A stretch of 64,000 bases of DNA from Rhabdophis nuchalis. Lineage: Eukaryota > Chordata > Lepidosauria > Squamata > Natricidae. The notes under the pieces were generated by a model. That model was not told where the DNA came from, did no database searches, and saw nothing but the letters and a program-made list of their open reading frames with translations. The stretch is taken from positions 201,597,962 to 201,661,961 of the forward strand of contig CM077644.1 of the NCBI GenBank assembly GCA_039707465.1, read 5' to 3'. This document shows, piece after piece, positions 43,260 to 53,577 of this stretch; position 1 is the first letter of the stretch, and each line of letters opens with the position of its first letter. The position numbers and the translations under genes are program-made.

Positions 43260-46200
43260 GAGTTTGCGCATGCGCGGAATGGAGGTCCGATTCTGAAGGC
43301 AGGGCGGGGGCCGGGGGCTGTTTTGCCCCAGGGGAATGTCGCCAGCCCTCACTGACCATCTCCGAGGGCTGGCCCAGCAAGGCTACATGCCAGTCGTCAC
43401 ACCGGGCCGTTTTGGAGACGGAGGGTGAGCCGAGTGTGTGACGGCGAGGCGAAGAGCGAGGAGAAGGCCCGAATCGGCCTGTTCGGCCTAGCGCGTCCCC
43501 GGCTTGCCAGGAAGTAGGAGGAGGCAGGCCTGTGAGGCCGGGACGCTGGAGGCAAGCGAACGGCCGGGCGGAAGGGAGGATTTTCCATCGGGCTGCACGA
43601 GTGGATGGGAGATCGTGCAGCCTACATCCGACCCCGACCCGAGTGTTCCCTACCTGATCCGGGGCTGGAGCGGCTGCGAACAACGGCTGCAGATGGAGAA
43701 GCTGGAACGGAGAGAGGAGGTGAGAGGAAGGAGAGAGGATGTGAGAGGAGAGATTGGAAGAGAGGAAACGTGTGGAGAAGGGATGGAAAGGAGGAAGGAG
43801 GAAGAAGGAAAGAAGGAGAGGAGAGATTGGAAAGAGAAAGGAGAAGGAGAAAGAAGGAATGGAACGGAAATAGAAACGGAAGGAAGGAGTGAAGGAGCGA
43901 ATGGAAGGAGAGGAGGCCAAGCAGCCAAGCAGCCGGATCGTGGAGTGGTGGAACTTTGGCCGAGGAGGACTGGGAGTGAGTGCATGGGACTGGAGGAGGT
44001 AAGCCAAGCCTGCACATGGCAGCATTTACCATCAGGCCGTGCAGTGGACCATCTAGCTGCACGGCACTAAATGCAGACTGAGGCCTGTGTGGCTGAAGAG
44101 GGCAGATGGATGGGGCCCTTTAAAGGGGCTGAACTGCGATCTTTCCCATCTGCCGGACTTTCTTTTGGACTATCTTTTGGACTATCTGACTTTACCCCTC
44201 CTACCCCTATGGATTTACCTCTATGGACTTACCATCTCCTATTATTTGCACTGTACACTGCCACTTTACTCCTGCACTTTATCTGGACTCTTTCTAACTA
44301 ACTAATTAACTAACTAAACATTAACTTGCAATTACGTTCCCCTGGTTTATGCAGCCTCCATGTTCCCCTAGAAATGTATTCGAGGCGTGACCTCCTTTGC
44401 CTGCGAGATTCTGCCCTCTCGCAGGCTTGGCCCCCTAGTTTAACTCGGGCCCACCTCGAAGATGGAGTTATTGCTCCTGAGAGGTGGGCGAAGCGCAAGC
44501 TCAGGGGGTTTCTTTGTAATTTTTTAATTCGGATTTTAGGGGGTTCCAGGGTTGGGGTGGGGGAGGGGTCTAAAAAAAGATATAGACAGATGGAGACGGA
44601 AGCAACGATCAATAGTAAGGGCCAGGATAGCAGTCGACGGCGGGAAGCGGAAGGCGAAAGGAAGGGGGATACCCGAGTCGTTCCTCAGGAGGGCTTACCA
44701 ATTCAGAGGGTCGTGGGGAGGGGCAGGACCGAGGGGAGACAATTCTCATCCTCCCGGTTGGTGGCACGCAGCCGTTGGTTACAAACGGTCGGGTGCCACA
44801 ACCCCCGCAGGCTAGGTGGCCAGGGAATACAGAGCCAGGGTCTGCGGCTGATGTTCTGCAACGCCAGGTCCGTTGTCAACAAAGCCCCCCTCATTAGTGA
44901 CCTTGTGTCAGAGGGGGAGCCGGACCTGGTAGGAATTGCGGAGACCTGGTTGGGCCCCGAGGGAGGTCATCCCCTCGTTGAAATGTGCCCACCAGGCTAC
45001 CGCGCATTTCATCAGCCGCGGGCCCTAGGCAGGGGTGGCGGGGTAGCGGTCATTATTAAGGAAGGCCTGGAGCCGAGAGAGTCCATTGTGCCTCAGACCT
45101 CCGGCTGTGAGTCCCTCTGCATGAAGTGGGGCCTAGGGAGGCAGTTGGGCTTGCTGGTTGTATACCTGGCTCCCCGCTATGTAGCAGCAGCCCTGCCCGA
45201 GCTCCTCGAGGTGATCGCTACGGTGGCAGTGGAGACCCCCAGACTTATAGTCATGGGGGACTTTAATCTGCCATCGTTGGGCGAATCATCCGTGGTAGCT
45301 CGGGAGTTCATGGCTTCCATGACGGCCATGGACCTGACCCAAGTAATTCAAGGCCCCACCCATGAGGGTGGACATACGCCGGACCTCATCTTTGTCTCGG
45401 GCCAATGGAAGAGTGATCTGGGTACAGGGGATATAGTCATCACACCCTTGTCATGGTCAGACCACTCACTTCTCCGACTCGACTTTCCGACCGCTGCTCC
45501 CCTCCGCGGGGAGGCGGAACCAGAGTTACCAATCTGGTACCGCCCCAGGCGCTTGATGGACCCGGACGGGTTCCAGACAGCGCTTGGGCCATTTCCTGTA
45601 TCCCTGACCCGCGCCCCGATGGAGGACCTCACGGCCGCATGGAATAATGCGGCCGTGGGAGCCTTAGATCGGGTCGCGCCCTTGCGGCCTCTCTCGCGGC
45701 GGCGAACCACCCTGGCTCCTTGGTTTACTGAGGGGCTGCGGGTGATGAAACGCCGCAAGAGATGCCTAGAGAGAAGGTGGAGGGCTAGCCGCTCTGAATC
45801 TGACCGGACACAGGTAAGAGCCCATTTACGGACTTACATTGTGGCGCTGAGGGTGGCCAAACGTCACCATTGTGCTACCCTCATAGCATCCGCAGAAAAC
45901 CGCCCTGCCGCCCTGTTTAGGGTGACCCGTTCTCTCCTTCATCAGAGGGAGCGGGAAGCCCCGCTACAGGGTAGAGCAGAGGAATTTGTGATTTTTCTGC
46001 AGGAGAAAACCGCCCAGATACAGAGTGAGCTAGCCCCCATTCATGGCCCAGTGGGATGCCACGAGAGAGATCTTGTTTGGGAGGAGTTTGACCCCGTTAC
46101 TTCCGAGGATATGGACAGGCTACGTGGGCGACTGCGAGCCACCACATGTTCATTGGACCCGTGCCCCTCCTGGCTTGTACTGGCATCCTGGGAGGTGACA

Positions 46201-47839
46201 CGAGGCTGGCTCCAAGAGGTTATCAACGCATCCTTGAGTGAGGGTTCCTTGCCTGCCTCCCTAAAAGAGGCTATGGTGAGGCCCCTCCTCAAGAAGCCCT
46301 CTTTGGACCCAGCTCTTTTGAACAACTACCGTCCAGTCTCCAACCTTCCCTTCTTGGCGAAGGTTGTTGAGAGTGTGGTGGCACAACAGTTTCCCCGTCA
46401 CCTGGAGGAAGTTGACTATCTAGATCCGCGCCAGTCCGGCTTTCGGCCCGGGCATAGCACCGAGACGGCATTGGTCGCGTTGGTAGATGATCTCTGGAGG
46501 GCCAGAGATGGGGGATGTTCCTCCATCCTGGTCCTATTAGACCTCTCGGCGGCTTTCGATACCATCGACCATGGTATCCTATTGCATCGGCTGGGGGGGT
46601 TGGGGGTGGGAGGCACCGTTTTGCGGTGGTTCTCCTCCTACCTCTCTGGCCGATCGCAATTTGTGCGGGCAGGAGAGCAGAGGTCGACCCCGAGACCCCT
46701 CACATGCGGGGTGCCTCAGGGGTCGGTCCTCTCGCCTCTCCTGTTTAATGCATACATGAAGCCGCTGGGTGAGATCATCCGTGGTTTTGGGGTAGAGTAC
46801 CATCTGTACGCTGATGACACCCAGCTGTACATATCTACCCCAGACCACCCCAACGATGCCGTAGCGGTGATGTGCCAGTGCCTGGAAGCCGTGCGGATCT
46901 GGATGGGAAGTAACGGACTTAGGCTCAACCCGACCAAGACCGAGTGGCTGTGGTTTCCGGCTGCCCGATTCAACCAGCTTTCTCCAACGCTGGCCATAGG
47001 GGGCGAATATCTTGCCCCTGTGGATGGGGCGCGCAATTTGGGTGTCCTCCTGGATACCCGGCTGTCTATGGAAGAGCAAGTGACAGCCGTGGCCAGGAGG
47101 GCGTTTTACCAGGTTCGCCTGGTTCGCCAATTGCGCCCCCTATTGGATCGGGACGCCCTTCGCACAGTCACCCATGCCCTCGTGACATCCCGACTGGACT
47201 ATTGCAACTCTCTCTACATGGGGCTCCCCTTGAGGTGCACCCGGAGGCTTCAGTTAGTTCAGAATGCGGCCGCGCGAGCAATTATGGGCACCTCCAGGTT
47301 TGCCCATGTAACACCGCTCCTGCGCGAGCTGCACTGGCTACCTGTCGTCTTCCGGGTGCGCTTCAAGGTGTTAGTTATCATCTTCAAAGCGCTCCATGGC
47401 TCGGGACCTAGCTATCTGCGAGATCGGATCCTGCCCCACACATCCTCACGACCGATTCGCTCCCACAGAGAGGGGCTTCTCCGGGTGCCGTCCACTAGAC
47501 TTTGTCAGCGGGCGACGCCCAGGGGAAGGGCGCTCTCTGTGGCGGGCCCGGCCCTCTGGAACGACCTTCCCCCTGATATTAGAACGACCACCGACCTCCG
47601 CTCCTTCCAGGTAAAATTGAAGACCCATCTCTTTCGACTGGCCGGCCTTGAATAGTTCTCTCTGTCTTTTAATTACAAATTTTAATGGGTTTTAATTATA
47701 TATTTTTAGCATAGGTAGATTTATTTAATTTTATTTTAAGTAATGTTTGTATTTTGTATATTGTTTTTAATTATGCCTGTGCACCGCCCCGGGTCCCTGT
47801 GGGGAGAGGGTGCGGTTAATAAATCTTAATTTGAATTTG
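43260..47839 (+). mobile_element. Inner full-length L2-clade LINE (4.58 kb)
   Basis: It begins GAGTTTGCGCATGCGCGGAA at 43260 with a GC-rich 5' region that includes a GA-rich purine stretch (about 43690-43900). It carries the ORF at 44326-47655 and ends in a short 3' UTR with AATAAATCTTAATTTGAATTTG. The outer L2 is broken exactly here, with the 4-bp sequence AGGT on both sides (43256-43259 and 47840-47843) as a probable target duplication. A separate ORF1 could not be recognised in the 5' region. Confidence 0.88.
44326..47655 (+). CDS. L2 ORF2p: AP endonuclease and reverse transcriptase (1109 aa)
   Basis: An uninterrupted reading frame. Residues 1 to about 180 are basic and poorly conserved, and the true start may be internal. 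The apurinic-type endonuclease follows at about 184-400, with LMFCNARSVVNK, AETWLG, VYLAPRY, MGDFN (D about 312) and WSDHSLL (D379, H380). The reverse transcriptase is at about 620-890, with [63 protein letters not shown] and YADDTQLY (YADD about 828-831). A C-terminal domain follows with RLDYCNSLYMGLPLRC and [21 protein letters not shown] is typical of the L2 branch of CR1-group LINEs. All catalytic residues are present, so the copy could be active. Upstream ATGs make the N-terminus uncertain. Confidence 0.9.
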   Translation: MQLRSPGLCSLHVPLEMYSRRDLLCLRDSALSQAWPPSLTRAHLEDGVIAPERWAKRKLRGFLCNFLIRILGGSRVGVGEGSKKRYRQMETEATINSKGQDSSRRREAEGERKGDTRVVPQEGLPIQRVVGRGRTEGRQFSSSRLVARSRWLQTVGCHNPRRLGGQGIQSQGLRLMFCNARSVVNKAPLISDLVSEGEPDLVGIAETWLGPEGGHPLVEMCPPGYRAFHQPRALGRGGGVAVIIKEGLEPRESIVPQTSGCESLCMKWGLGRQLGLLVVYLAPRYVAAALPELLEVIATVAVETPRLIVMGDFNLPSLGESSVVAREFMASMTAMDLTQVIQGPTHEGGHTPDLIFVSGQWKSDLGTGDIVITPLSWSDHSLLRLDFPTAAPLRGEAEPELPIWYRPRRLMDPDGFQTALGPFPVSLTRAPMEDLTAAWNNAAVGALDRVAPLRPLSRRRTTLAPWFTEGLRVMKRRKRCLERRWRASRSESDRTQVRAHLRTYIVALRVAKRHHCATLIASAENRPAALFRVTRSLLHQREREAPLQGRAEEFVIFLQEKTAQIQSELAPIHGPVGCHERDLVWEEFDPVTSEDMDRLRGRLRATTCSLDPCPSWLVLASWEVTRGWLQEVINASLSEGSLPASLKEAMVRPLLKKPSLDPALLNNYRPVSNLPFLAKVVESVVAQQFPRHLEEVDYLDPRQSGFRPGHSTETALVALVDDLWRARDGGCSSILVLLDLSAAFDTIDHGILLHRLGGLGVGGTVLRWFSSYLSGRSQFVRAGEQRSTPRPLTCGVPQGSVLSPLLFNAYMKPLGEIIRGFGVEYHLYADDTQLYISTPDHPNDAVAVMCQCLEAVRIWMGSNGLRLNPTKTEWLWFPAARFNQLSPTLAIGGEYLAPVDGARNLGVLLDTRLSMEEQVTAVARRAFYQVRLVRQLRPLLDRDALRTVTHALVTSRLDYCNSLYMGLPLRCTRRLQLVQNAAARAIMGTSRFAHVTPLLRELHWLPVVFRVRFKVLVIIFKALHGSGPSYLRDRILPHTSSRPIRSHREGLLRVPSTRLCQRATPRGRALSVAGPALWNDLPPDIRTTTDLRSFQVKLKTHLFRLAGLE

Positions 47840-50706
47840 AGGTAGGGGTGGGGGGGTGGCGATTATCGTTAAGGAAGGTCTTGAGCCGAGAGAGACCACT
47901 GTACCACAGATGACCGGTTGTGAGTCCCTCTACGTGAAGTGGGGCCTTGGAAGGCAGTTGGGCGTGTTGATTGTATACCTGGCTCCCCACTATGTAACAG
48001 CAGCCCTGCCCGAGCTCCTTGAGGTGGTCGCCAAGATGGCGGTTGATACCCCCAAACTACTAGTCATGGGGGATTTCAACCTGTCATCGGTAGGCGAGAC
48101 ATCCGAGGTAGCTCGGGTGTTCATGGCCTCCATGACGGCCATGGACCTGACCCAAGTAGTTCATGGCCCCACTCACGACGGAGGACACACTCTGGATCTA
48201 ATTTTTGTCTCTGGACAGTGGAGGAATGATCTGGGAATAGGGGATTTAGTCACCATACCCTTGTCATGGACAGATCACGCTCTCCTTTGGCTGGACTTTC
48301 CAATCATCGCACCCCACCGCAGGAAGGCGGAACCAGAGATCCCAAGATGGTTCCGCCCCAGGTGCCTGATGGACCCAGAAAGGTTCCAGAGGGAGCTTGG
48401 GCCATTACCTGTGTCCTTGATGCGCGACTTGACTGAGGACCTTGTGGCTGCATGGTATAGTGCGGCCATGGGGGCCTTGGACCGGGTCACGCCCTTGCGG
48501 CCTCTCACGCAGCACCGAATCACCCAGGCTCCCTGGTTTTCCGAGGAGCTGAGGGAGATGAAATGCCGCAAGAGTAGGTGGAGAGTAGGTGGAGATCCTC
48601 TCGGTCCGAATCTGACTGAACACTAGTAAGATCCCATTTGACGACATCTAGTGGCGATAAGAGTAGCCAAATGTGATTATTGTGCCACTCTTATCGCATC
48701 CGCAGATAACCGCCCTGCTGCCCTGTTTGGGGTGACCCGCTCCCTCCTTCATCAGAGGCTGCGGGAAGCCCCTTTGCAGGGCAGAGCAGAGGAATTTGGA
48801 GAGTATCTGCAGGATAAAATCACTCAGATTCGGAGCGAGTTGCTCCCCACTGAAAGTGGTCTGGAGGGATTGTCCGATGCAGATCTTGAGACAATATCAT
48901 GGGAGGAGTTTGACTTTGTCACTACCGAGGATATGGACAGGTTGTCGAGGAGACTTAAGGCCACCACATGTTTATTGGACCCGTGTCCCTCCTGGCTTGT
49001 ACTGGCATCCTGGGAGGTTACACGAGGCTGGCTCCAGGATATAGTGAATGCCTCTTTGAGTGAGGGGTTCTAGCCTACCACCCTGAAAGAGACGGTGGTG
49101 AGACCCCTCCTCAAGAAGCCTTCCCTGGACCCAGCATTGTTGGTAAATTATCATCCGGTCTCCAACCTCCACTTTTTAGCGAAGGTTGTAGAGAGTGTAG
49201 TGGCACAGCAGTTTCCCCGTCACCTGGAGGAAGTTGATTATGTAGACCCACGCCAGTCCAGCTTCCGACCCGGGCACAGCACCAAGACTGCATTGGTTGC
49301 ATTGGTGGATGATCTCTGGAGGGCGCGGGATAGAGGGTGCTCCTCTATCCTGGTCCTATTAGACCTCTCAGCGGCTTTTGATACCATCGACCATGGTATC
49401 CTATTGCACTGACTGGGGGGGTTGGGCGTGGGAGGCACCATGCTACGGTGGTTCTCTTCCTACCTCTCCGGTCGGTCGCAATTCGTGTTGGCAGGAGGGC
49501 AGAAGTCGACCTCGAGACCCCTCATATGTGGGGTACCTCAGGGCTCGGTCCTCTCGCCACTCCTGTTCAACACTTATATGAAGCCGCTGGGCGAAATCAT
49601 CCGCAGTTTTGGGGTAGAGTACCATCTGTACGCTGACGACACTCAGCTGTACATATCTACCCCAAACCACCCCAACGATGCCGTTGAGGTGTTGTCCTGG
49701 TATTTGGAGGCCGTACGGGTTTGGATGGGGAGTAACAAACTCAAACTCAACCCGTCCAAGACCGAGTGGCTGTGGTTTCCGGCGTCCCGGTTTAGCCAGG
49801 TAAGTCCAACACTGGCCATAGGAGGCGAACTATTGGCCCCCGTGCAGAGGGCGTGCAATTTAGGTGTCGTCCTGGATTCCCGGCTGACCATGGAGGACCA
49901 TGTGACAGCCGTGGCCAGCGGGGCGTTTTACCAGGTGCGCCTGCTCCACCAATTGCTTCCCTTACTGGACCGGGACGCCCTTCGCACAGTCACTCAAGCA
50001 CTTGTGATATCCCGTCTAGACTACTGTAACACTCTCTACATGGGGCTCCCCTTGAGGTGCACTCGAAGGTTACAGTTAGTTCAGAATGCAGCCGCGCGGG
50101 TGATCAAGGGAGCCTCAAGGGAGTCCCATATAACACCTCTCCTGCGCGAGCTGCACTGGCTACCTGTGGCCTTCCAGGTGCGTTTCAATGTACTGATTAC
50201 CATCTTTAAAGCGCTCCACGGCACGGGGCCTAGTTATGTGCGAGACCGTCTCCTGTCCCACACATCCCTTCGACCGATCCGCTCCCATAGGGAGGGTCTT
50301 CTCCGGGTGCCATCAGCCGGACAATGCCGGTTGGCGACGCCCAGGGGAAGGGCCTTCTCTGTGGCGGGCCCTGCCCTTTGGAACGACCTACCCCCTGAAT
50401 TGCGTACCATCACCGACCTCCGCCTCTTCCGCCAGTGTCTAAAGACACATCTTTTTCAGCAAGCTGGCCTACCCTAACCTCCCGTGGGGACTATTTTAGA
50501 GAGTTTTAAATTGGGGATTTTAAAATTGGTTTTAGCATAGGACTAGAACAATTTAATATGCAATTTCTAGGACTAGAACAATTTTAATATGCTTTTAAAT
50601 TATGTATTTATTCTTTGGTATGCTTTTAAATTCCTGTGCGCCGCCCTGGGTCCTCTGCGGAGAAGGGCGGGATATAAATATGATTAAAATAAAATAAAAA
50701 TAAAAA
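47840..50706 (+). mobile_element. Outer L2 copy, 3' part (pseudogenised ORF2)
   Basis: It continues the copy interrupted at 43259, with GGGVAIIVKEGLEPRETTVP, endonuclease GDFN and the whole RT (YADD near 49630) in one overall frame. In-frame stops lie at 48627, 49071 and 49410, and there is a local frame disturbance at about 48575-48640. It ends with CCTGTGCGCCGCCCTGGGTC and GGCGGGATATAAATATG plus an A-rich tail near 50706. The lesions show that it is older than the inner copy. Confidence 0.88.
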
Positions 50707-50739
50707 AAGAATATCATATCTATCCAACAATATCTATCT

Positions 50740-50855
50740 ACTCCAACAAGCCGGCCTGGCATAGCCCCCCATTTCTGACTTTTTATATATAAATTGTAAT
50801 TTGCAGGGTTTTAAATGGGTTTTTAGCACGGGTTTAATAATTTAATATGTTTTTA
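50740..50855 (+). mobile_element. L2 3' UTR fragment, left half
   Basis: CTCCAACAAGCCGGCCTGGC, then a 3' UTR like that of the neighbouring L2, broken near 50855 by the minus-strand L2. The continuation is at 53470. Confidence 0.65.
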
Positions 50856-53469
50856 ATTTATTTATTTATTTAAATTTATATCCCGCCCTTCTCCACAAAG
50901 GACCCAGGGCGGCGCACAGGAAATTTAAAAACATACAAAATACAATAAATATAATTTAAAAAACTATTAAATAAACCTATCCTGCGCTAAAACCAAAATT
51001 TAAAAACCCAATTTAAAACTACCTAAAAGTCCCCATGGGAGGTTAGGCTAGGCCGGCTTGTTGGAACAAATATGTCTTAAGACATTGGCGGAAGAGGCGG
51101 AGGTCGGTGATGGTACGTAATTCAGGGGGTAGGTCATTCCAAAGGGCTGGGCCCGCCACAGAGAAGGCTCTTCCCCTGGGTGTCGCCAGTCGGCATTGTC
51201 CGGCCGACGGCACCCTGAGAAGGCCCTCTCTGTGGGAGCGTATCGGTCTAAGGGATGTATGGGGCAGGAGGCGGTCTCGCATATAACTAGGCCCCGAGCC
51301 ATGGAGCGCTTTAAAGATAGTTGTCAAAACCTTGAAGCGCACTCGAAAAACCACAGGAAGCCAATGCAGCTCGCGCAGGATCGGTGTTATGTGGGAGCAT
51401 CTAGTGGCTCCCATAATCACACGCGCGGCTGCGTTTTGGACTAGCTGTAGCTTTCGAGTGCACCTCAAGGGAAGCCCCATGTAGAGAGCATTACAGTAGT
51501 CGAGTCGGGACGTCACGAGAGCTTGAGTGACTGTGCGAAGGGCAGCCCGGTCCAGTAAGGGGCGCAATTGGCGCATCAGGCGTACCTGATGAAATGCCCC
51601 CCTGGCCACGGCCGCCACATGGTCCTCCATGGATAGCCAGGAATCCAGGAGGACACCCAAATTGCGCGCCCTCTCCACGGGGGCCAATGTTTCGCCCCCA
51701 ATGGCCAGAGTTGGTGTAATCTGGCTGAACCGGGGTGCCGGAAACCACAGCCACTCAGTCTTGGCAGGGTTGAGCTTGAGTTTGTTACCACCCATCCAGA
51801 TCCGTACGGCCTCCAAACACCGGGACAGCACTTCGGCGGCATCATTGGGGTGGTTTGGGGTGGATATGTACAGCTGGGTGTCATCAGCGTACAGGTGGTA
51901 CTCCACCCCAAAACCACGGATGATCTCACCCAGCGGCTTCATATATGTGTTGAAAAGGAGGGGCGAGAGGACTGACCCCTGAGGAACCCCACATAAGAGA
52001 GGCCTCGAGGTCGACCTCTGCCCTCCCGTCAACACATATTGCGACCGACCAGAGAGGTAGGATGAGAACCACCGCAAAACGGTGCCTCCCAGCCCCAACC
52101 CCCCCAGTCGGTGCAATAGGATACCATGGTCGATGGTATCAAAAGCCGCCGAGAGGTCTAATAGGACTAGGATAGAGGAATAACCTCTATCCCGCGCCCT
52201 CCAGAGATCATCAACCAACGCGACCAATGCCGTCTCGGTGCTGTGACCGGGTCGGAAGCCGGACTGGCGCGGGTCTAGATAATCAACTTCCTCCAGGTGT
52301 CGCGGAAACTGTTGGGCTACCACACTCTCGACAACCTTCACCAAAAAGTGAAGGTTGGAGACCGGACGATAGTTCTCTAATAAAGCTGGGTCCAGGGACG
52401 GCTTCTTGAGGAGGGGCCTCACTACTGCCTCTTTCAAGACGGCAGCCAAGGACCCCTCACTCAAAGATGCGTTGACAATGCCCTGGAGCCAGCCTCGTGT
52501 CGTCTCCCAGGATGCCAGTACAAGCCAGGAGGGACACGGGTCCAATAAACATGTGGTCGCCCTAAGTTTCCTTGACAACCTGTCCATATCCTCGGTGGTA
52601 ACAAAGTCAAACTCCTCCCAAGAAGGAACCTCAAGACTAGTCTCGGACTGTCCCACAGGACCACTGTCGATGGAGGGTAGCTCATTCCGAATCCGAGTGA
52701 TTTTCTCCTGCAGATAAATCCCAAATTCCTCTGCTCGCCCTTGCAGAGGGGCTTCCCGCGGCCTCTGATGAAGGAGGGAGCGGGTCACCCCAAACAGGGC
52801 GGCAGGGCGGTTATCTGCGGATGCAATAAGGGTGGCACAATACTCACGTTTGGCCACCCTTATCGCCACTAAGTAAGCCCTAATATGGGTTCTCACTAGT
52901 GTTCGGTCGGCTTCGGAGCGAGAGGATCTCCATCTGCTCTCTAGGCATCTCTTGTGGCGTTTCATCTCCCGAAGCTCCTCAGTAAACCAAGGAGCCTGGG
53001 TGATTCGCCGCCGCAAGAGAGGCCGCAAGGGCGCGACTCGGTCCAAGGCCCCCGCGGCCGCACTTAACCATGCGGCCACTAGGTCCTCAGTCGAGTCGCG
53101 GGGCAGGGTCACAGGAATTGGCCCAAGCTCCCTCTGGAACCTTTCCGGGTCCATTAGAAGCCTGGGGCGGAACCATATAGGAATATCCGGTTCCGCCTCC
53201 CCGCGGTGAGGTGTAGCGATTGGAAAGTCCAGCCGAAGGAGAGCATGATCTGTCCATGACAAGGGAGTGATGGCTAGGTCCCCTATTCCTAGATCACAAC
53301 TCCACTGTCCCGAGACAAAGATGAAATCCAGTGTGTTTCCTCCCTCGTGAGTGGGGCCTAAAACTACCTGGGTCAGGTCCATGGCCGTCATGGAGGCCAT
53401 GAACTCCCGAGCTGCTCCAGAGGCTTCGCCTGCCGACGGCAAGTTAAAGTCCCCCATGACTACCAGTCT
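50856..53469 (-). mobile_element. Minus-strand L2 copy, 5'-truncated, inserted in another L2 tail
   Basis: On the plus strand it starts with the complement of the A-rich tail (TTTATTTATTTAAATTTATA TCCCGCCC). It runs through the 3' UTR and the ORF to a truncation just upstream of GDFN at about 53469. It separates two halves of a plus-strand L2 3' UTR. The coding part is intact. Confidence 0.85.
51043..53457 (-). CDS. L2 ORF2p fragment: end of endonuclease plus complete RT (804 codons)
   Basis: The frame is open from MGDFNLPSAGEASGAAREFM to the natural stop. It keeps the endonuclease end (SWTDHALL), [63 protein letters not shown] and YADDTQLY. The endonuclease N-terminus is lost by 5' truncation, so this copy cannot move on its own. 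The lack of stops over 2.4 kb indicates recent insertion. The C-terminal 177 residues are almost the same as those of the copy at 1-770. Confidence 0.88.
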   Translation of the reverse strand: MGDFNLPSAGEASGAAREFMASMTAMDLTQVVLGPTHEGGNTLDFIFVSGQWSCDLGIGDLAITPLSWTDHALLRLDFPIATPHRGEAEPDIPIWFRPRLLMDPERFQRELGPIPVTLPRDSTEDLVAAWLSAAAGALDRVAPLRPLLRRRITQAPWFTEELREMKRHKRCLESRWRSSRSEADRTLVRTHIRAYLVAIRVAKREYCATLIASADNRPAALFGVTRSLLHQRPREAPLQGRAEEFGIYLQEKITRIRNELPSIDSGPVGQSETSLEVPSWEEFDFVTTEDMDRLSRKLRATTCLLDPCPSWLVLASWETTRGWLQGIVNASLSEGSLAAVLKEAVVRPLLKKPSLDPALLENYRPVSNLHFLVKVVESVVAQQFPRHLEEVDYLDPRQSGFRPGHSTETALVALVDDLWRARDRGYSSILVLLDLSAAFDTIDHGILLHRLGGLGLGGTVLRWFSSYLSGRSQYVLTGGQRSTSRPLLCGVPQGSVLSPLLFNTYMKPLGEIIRGFGVEYHLYADDTQLYISTPNHPNDAAEVLSRCLEAVRIWMGGNKLKLNPAKTEWLWFPAPRFSQITPTLAIGGETLAPVERARNLGVLLDSWLSMEDHVAAVARGAFHQVRLMRQLRPLLDRAALRTVTQALVTSRLDYCNALYMGLPLRCTRKLQLVQNAAARVIMGATRCSHITPILRELHWLPVVFRVRFKVLTTIFKALHGSGPSYMRDRLLPHTSLRPIRSHREGLLRVPSAGQCRLATPRGRAFSVAGPALWNDLPPELRTITDLRLFRQCLKTYLFQQAGLA

Positions 53470-53577
53470 AATGATGTATATTGTTTTTTGTTATGGTTTT
53501 AATAATGCCTGTGCGCCGCCCTGGGTCCTAACAAGGAGAAGGGCGGGGTATAAATCCGGGGGGAAAAAATAGAATAA
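53470..53577 (+). mobile_element. L2 3' UTR fragment, right half
   Basis: TATTGTTTTTTGTTATGG, CCTGTGCGCCGCCCTGGGTC and GGCGGGGTATAAAT make a plus-strand L2 3' terminus. It fits as the continuation of 50740-50855. The insertion duplication could not be defined exactly. Confidence 0.65.

Noticed and set aside
43123..44025. 300-codon minus-strand frame and overlapping Glu/Arg-rich plus-strand frames
   Set aside because: They lie over the GC- and GA-rich 5' region of the inner L2. Composition explains them, and no ORF1-like domain was seen.
50740..53577. Twin-priming inversion of a single L2
   Set aside because: The minus-strand copy has its own complete 3' UTR and A-rich tail, so it is a separate insertion.
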